The translations under genes were made by a program, and so were the position numbers. A DNA stretch of 64,000 nt, taken from the NCBI GenBank assembly GCA_902729315.2, contig LR746266.1, positions 6,316,259-6,380,258 on the forward strand, in the 5' to 3' direction. Source of the DNA: Spirodela intermedia. Lineage: Eukaryota > Streptophyta > Magnoliopsida > Alismatales > Araceae. The notes below the pieces were generated by a model. It saw only the letters and a list, made by a program, of their open reading frames with translations. It made no database searches and was not told where the DNA came from. Shown here piece by piece: positions 61,901 through 64,000 of the stretch (position 1 is the first letter of the stretch; every line of letters begins with the position of its first letter).

Positions 61901-62848
61901 ATATAATCTATACTATTGTCGCCTTCTTGCTTGCGACCTGCCTTATGGCCTTTCCCTAAGCCATCTCTCTGTTGGCCACTATTCCTGTCTGAATTGTTGG
62001 TCGCCCTGTAATCCACTAATGCATGCACATTGTCATAGCTTCATTTCTCCGCCTCTCAATCATCGGACAAGATCGGTGAATGGGGCGACCACGTCATGCT
62101 GTAGGCTGCTCCAAGTAGACATAGCTCCACTTGTGCCTAGTTTTGTAGTCATGACATGAAATTGAAGAACTTATGTTCATTTGACATGTTTTTTACGTCG
62201 AGCAGTAGTGAAGCAAACTATTTCATGTATTCCCGCATTGGTCCAATGTGGTGGACCTTTTGGAGTGCCTCTTGAGGCATTCATGCATTGTTCATCGGGA
62301 GGAATTGCTCCTACAACTCCCGAATGAATTCTTCCCATGTTTCAATGGCAGGTCTATCCTCTGTCCGTGTGCGCCACCACAACTTTGCATCATTGGCTAG
62401 GTACATGGTTGGCAACATAACATTCTTCACTTTTGGTGAGTGTATCACCCGGAAATAATAGTCTAGGTCCCAAAAGAAGTTCTCTAACTCCTTCACACTT
62501 CTAGCACCTACAAAAACTTTGGGCCAAGGAACCTTGGCCCAAGATACCGTGCCACTCTCCTATATCCTTGGAAGGTCACGCTTCATGGGCACACATCTGC
62601 AACCAGAGTTTTCAAGAAAGCCCAAAGTTCTGCCACATCAATGACATTGGCCCATGTTTGATGTTGAGGGGCCCACAGCCTCTGTCGCTGCTGGTTTCGT
62701 GGCATCTTGTCATTCCTTTACGGCTCTGATGTGTGCTTCCAAGGCCTCAGTAGAAGGAATGATATGGGCAATCTCTCCTCGTCAAGTGATCCTCTGCCCG
62801 TTGGTGCCACTCTCTCCTACAATAGAAGGAGAGATATGCGTGCTTTAA

Positions 62849-63025
62849 TATTATTTTTTCATGAGTGGATACTCCGGTTCTCTGTTTACTTGCCTGAGAC
62901 TGGCCCCGATCGTTGCCCTGTCAACGTCGAGCAGCCTCCATGTCACCTGCAGAACTCTCTGAGGTTCTATTGCGAGAATGGAATACCGAAGGTACTCATA
63001 TTTATGATGAGAAGGGCGTATATGT
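62849..63025 (-). repeat. Part of the 5' LTR of the chromovirus remnant, interrupted
   Basis: This matches the terminal part of the 3' LTR at 53704-53880: GGATACTCCGGTTCT, a TCTATTGCGAGAATGGAA-like stretch and CCGAAGGTACTC occur in the same order and orientation. The match is lost at 63025 where the copia LTR begins, so the rest of this LTR should lie beyond the copia element, outside the window. Confidence 0.55.
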
Positions 63026-63316
63026 TAGAAACTCGCCGGAGAGACGACGGCAGTTAAGACGTCGCCGACGAGATCACCACGGAGTCACAGGAAAAACCCA
63101 GCAGGAGGAACAAGGAAGACTATCTCGCTCATAGAAAACCTCTTATAGCCCTCTTTAAATAAGGGAGCAAAAAAAGGGAAAAAGGAATAACTGTAAACAA
63201 TAAGCAACCTCTTACAGCCCTCTTACAGCTCTAGGTAGGTGTGCCTCGAGACGTGCAAGGCCTATGCCATTACGTAAAAAGACGTGCAAGACGTGCAAGG
63301 TTCCCCGTTCACAACA
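63026..63316 (-). repeat. 3' LTR of a Ty1/copia element
   Basis: On the minus strand the pol end and a GGAGGAGAT purine tract are followed by TGTTGTGAACGG, and the block ends GAGTTTCTAACA, giving TGTT...AACA ends over about 291 bp. A TATA-like TTATTTAAAG lies near 63160. The flanking GTATA at 63021-63025 is the candidate target-site duplication. Its partner would be outside the window. Confidence 0.6.
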
Positions 63317-64000
63317 ATCTCCTCCTGAGCCTTGCTATACTTACCACGAACATCAACGAGCCCAATCTTAGCGCGAAACTCATGGAACTTGACTTTTTTG
63401 AGTGACTTCGTCAGAACGTCTCCTAATTGTTCTTCACTCCTGATGAACTCCACGTTGATCTGACCCTTTTTTATGAATTCTCGGACAAGATGATACTTCA
63501 CTTCAATGTGTTTACTATGTCCATGGAGAACTGGGTTCTTTGATCAACACTATGGCAGACTTGTTGTCCACCTTCAACATCGGCACGCTTGGTGCTGAAC
63601 CATGCACCTCTGTTAACACCCGAGTGAGCCACACACCCTGACAAGTAGCATTGGCGGCCGCAATATACTCTGCCTCACAGCTAGACTGAGCCACCATCTT
63701 CTGTTTCATTGATTGCCAAGTAATTGGGCTGTTGGTCAAGAAGAAAATAACTCTAGTCGTGCTCTTCCGAGCATCAACATCACCAGCAAAGTCACTATCG
63801 CTGAACCCTGTCAGCTAGACTTGCTTCTTCTTTTTCCTTTCATACATGAGACCCCAGCTCTTGGTTCCCGCCACATAGCGGAGAATTTGCTTCACAACAG
63901 CCAAGTGATCCTTTCGTGGCTCCTCTAGAAAACGACTCACATAGCCAACCGCAAATGTCAAATCTAGACGAGTATTGACCAGGTACCTGAGACTCCCCAC
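63317..64000 (-). mobile_element. Ty1/copia pol C-terminal part (RT end and RNase H), running off the window
   Basis: The minus strand reads GSLRYLVNTRLDLTFAVGYV, then LRYVAGTKSWGLMYERKK, the end of RT. A GFSDSDFAGDVD-type RNase H start and MVAQSSCEAEYIAAANATCQ follow, with REFIKKGQINVEFIRSEEQL near the end. A stop codon before LTGFSDSD (about 63815) and a frameshift near 63525 show that the copy is inactive. The remainder of the element lies beyond 64000. Fewer lesions than in the surrounding gypsy remnant suggest a younger insertion. Confidence 0.8.

Larger units (their letters stand above)
54114..62848 (-). mobile_element. Degraded chromodomain Ty3/gypsy retrotransposon (internal region)
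   Basis: Minus-strand order from the right is that of a Ty3/gypsy element. Gag: FWDLDYYFRVI with AKLWWRTRTEDRPAIETWEE, near 62311-62496. Gag tail, Gln/Gly-rich, near 61830-62030. Retropepsin-like domain: AIRNFISVKEATQLGL with VDFMILPIDDFDVVLEIGFL, 61319-61567. Reverse transcriptase: YVIVYLDDILVYSYSSDKQA, 60425-60616. RNase H remnants near 59800-60100. Integrase zinc-binding part, YYWPDIDYDVEAYV-like, near 57100-57500. Chromodomain: SEDAIWEHDINLW and FEGLINRYP, near 54130-54290. Stops and frameshifts are everywhere, so it is not autonomous. AT-rich insertions separate RNase H from integrase (57540-59680) and integrase from chromodomain (54720-56800). Confidence 0.75.

Noticed and set aside
1-64000. 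A biosynthetic gene cluster combining UGT91, GT47, GGP and CAD
   Set aside because: The genes belong to unrelated pathways, are separated by housekeeping genes and repeats, and show no shared regulation in the sequence.

Overview
The window is nuclear DNA of a flowering plant. It has multi-exon genes, plant-only families (UGT91, Dof, GT47, SABRE), Ty1/copia and chromodomain Ty3/gypsy retroelement remnants, many GA/CT microsatellites and a fragment of plastid ndhK. GC-rich coding exons beside AT-rich introns and repeats suggest a monocot, more likely outside the grasses. This is an inference from composition; the species cannot be named from the sequence.

Layout. 122-4290 (+): a plant protein of unknown function with a Gln-rich tail. 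4933-6344 (-): a UGT91 glycosyltransferase pseudogene. 6345-12715: retroelement debris, with copia fragments at 7.0-7.1 kb and 7.2-10.2 kb (the second split by a 1.1 kb AT-rich insertion) and two related chromovirus ends at 10.7-11.1 and 12.4-12.7 kb with one LTR between them. 13023-14459 (-): an intact intronless UGT91 gene. 15685-40414 (-): a complete 23-exon SABRE-type bridge-like lipid-transfer protein gene of about 2,630 codons, which fills more than a third of the window. 41438-43908 (-): a six-exon GT47 exostosin-family glycosyltransferase. 44443-45919 (-): a four-exon gamma-glutamyl peptidase-like class I glutamine amidotransferase. 48419-49411 (-): an intronless Dof transcription factor. 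51623-52706 (-): the three 3' exons of a cinnamyl-alcohol-dehydrogenase-like gene whose 5' exon(s) are not in view. 53704-64000: a degraded chromovirus with both LTRs recognisable, whose 5' LTR is interrupted by a Ty1/copia element running off the right edge.

The host genes do not form a pathway. They are an ordinary euchromatic run, nearly all on the minus strand, bordered on both sides by nested retroelements. Several products touch cell wall or secondary metabolism (two UGT91, GT47, CAD) or glutathione/glucosinolate-type gamma-glutamyl chemistry (GGP-like), but nothing indicates a gene cluster.

I found no convincing undescribed system. The most interesting signals are structural. Three introns are best explained as GC-AG. 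A roughly 72-bp plastid ndhK fragment lies in a SABRE intron between 9-bp direct repeats. The right end has a three-layer insertion history, and a CAD gene lacks its 5' end beside it. Splice coordinates were read by eye and may be off by a base or two.
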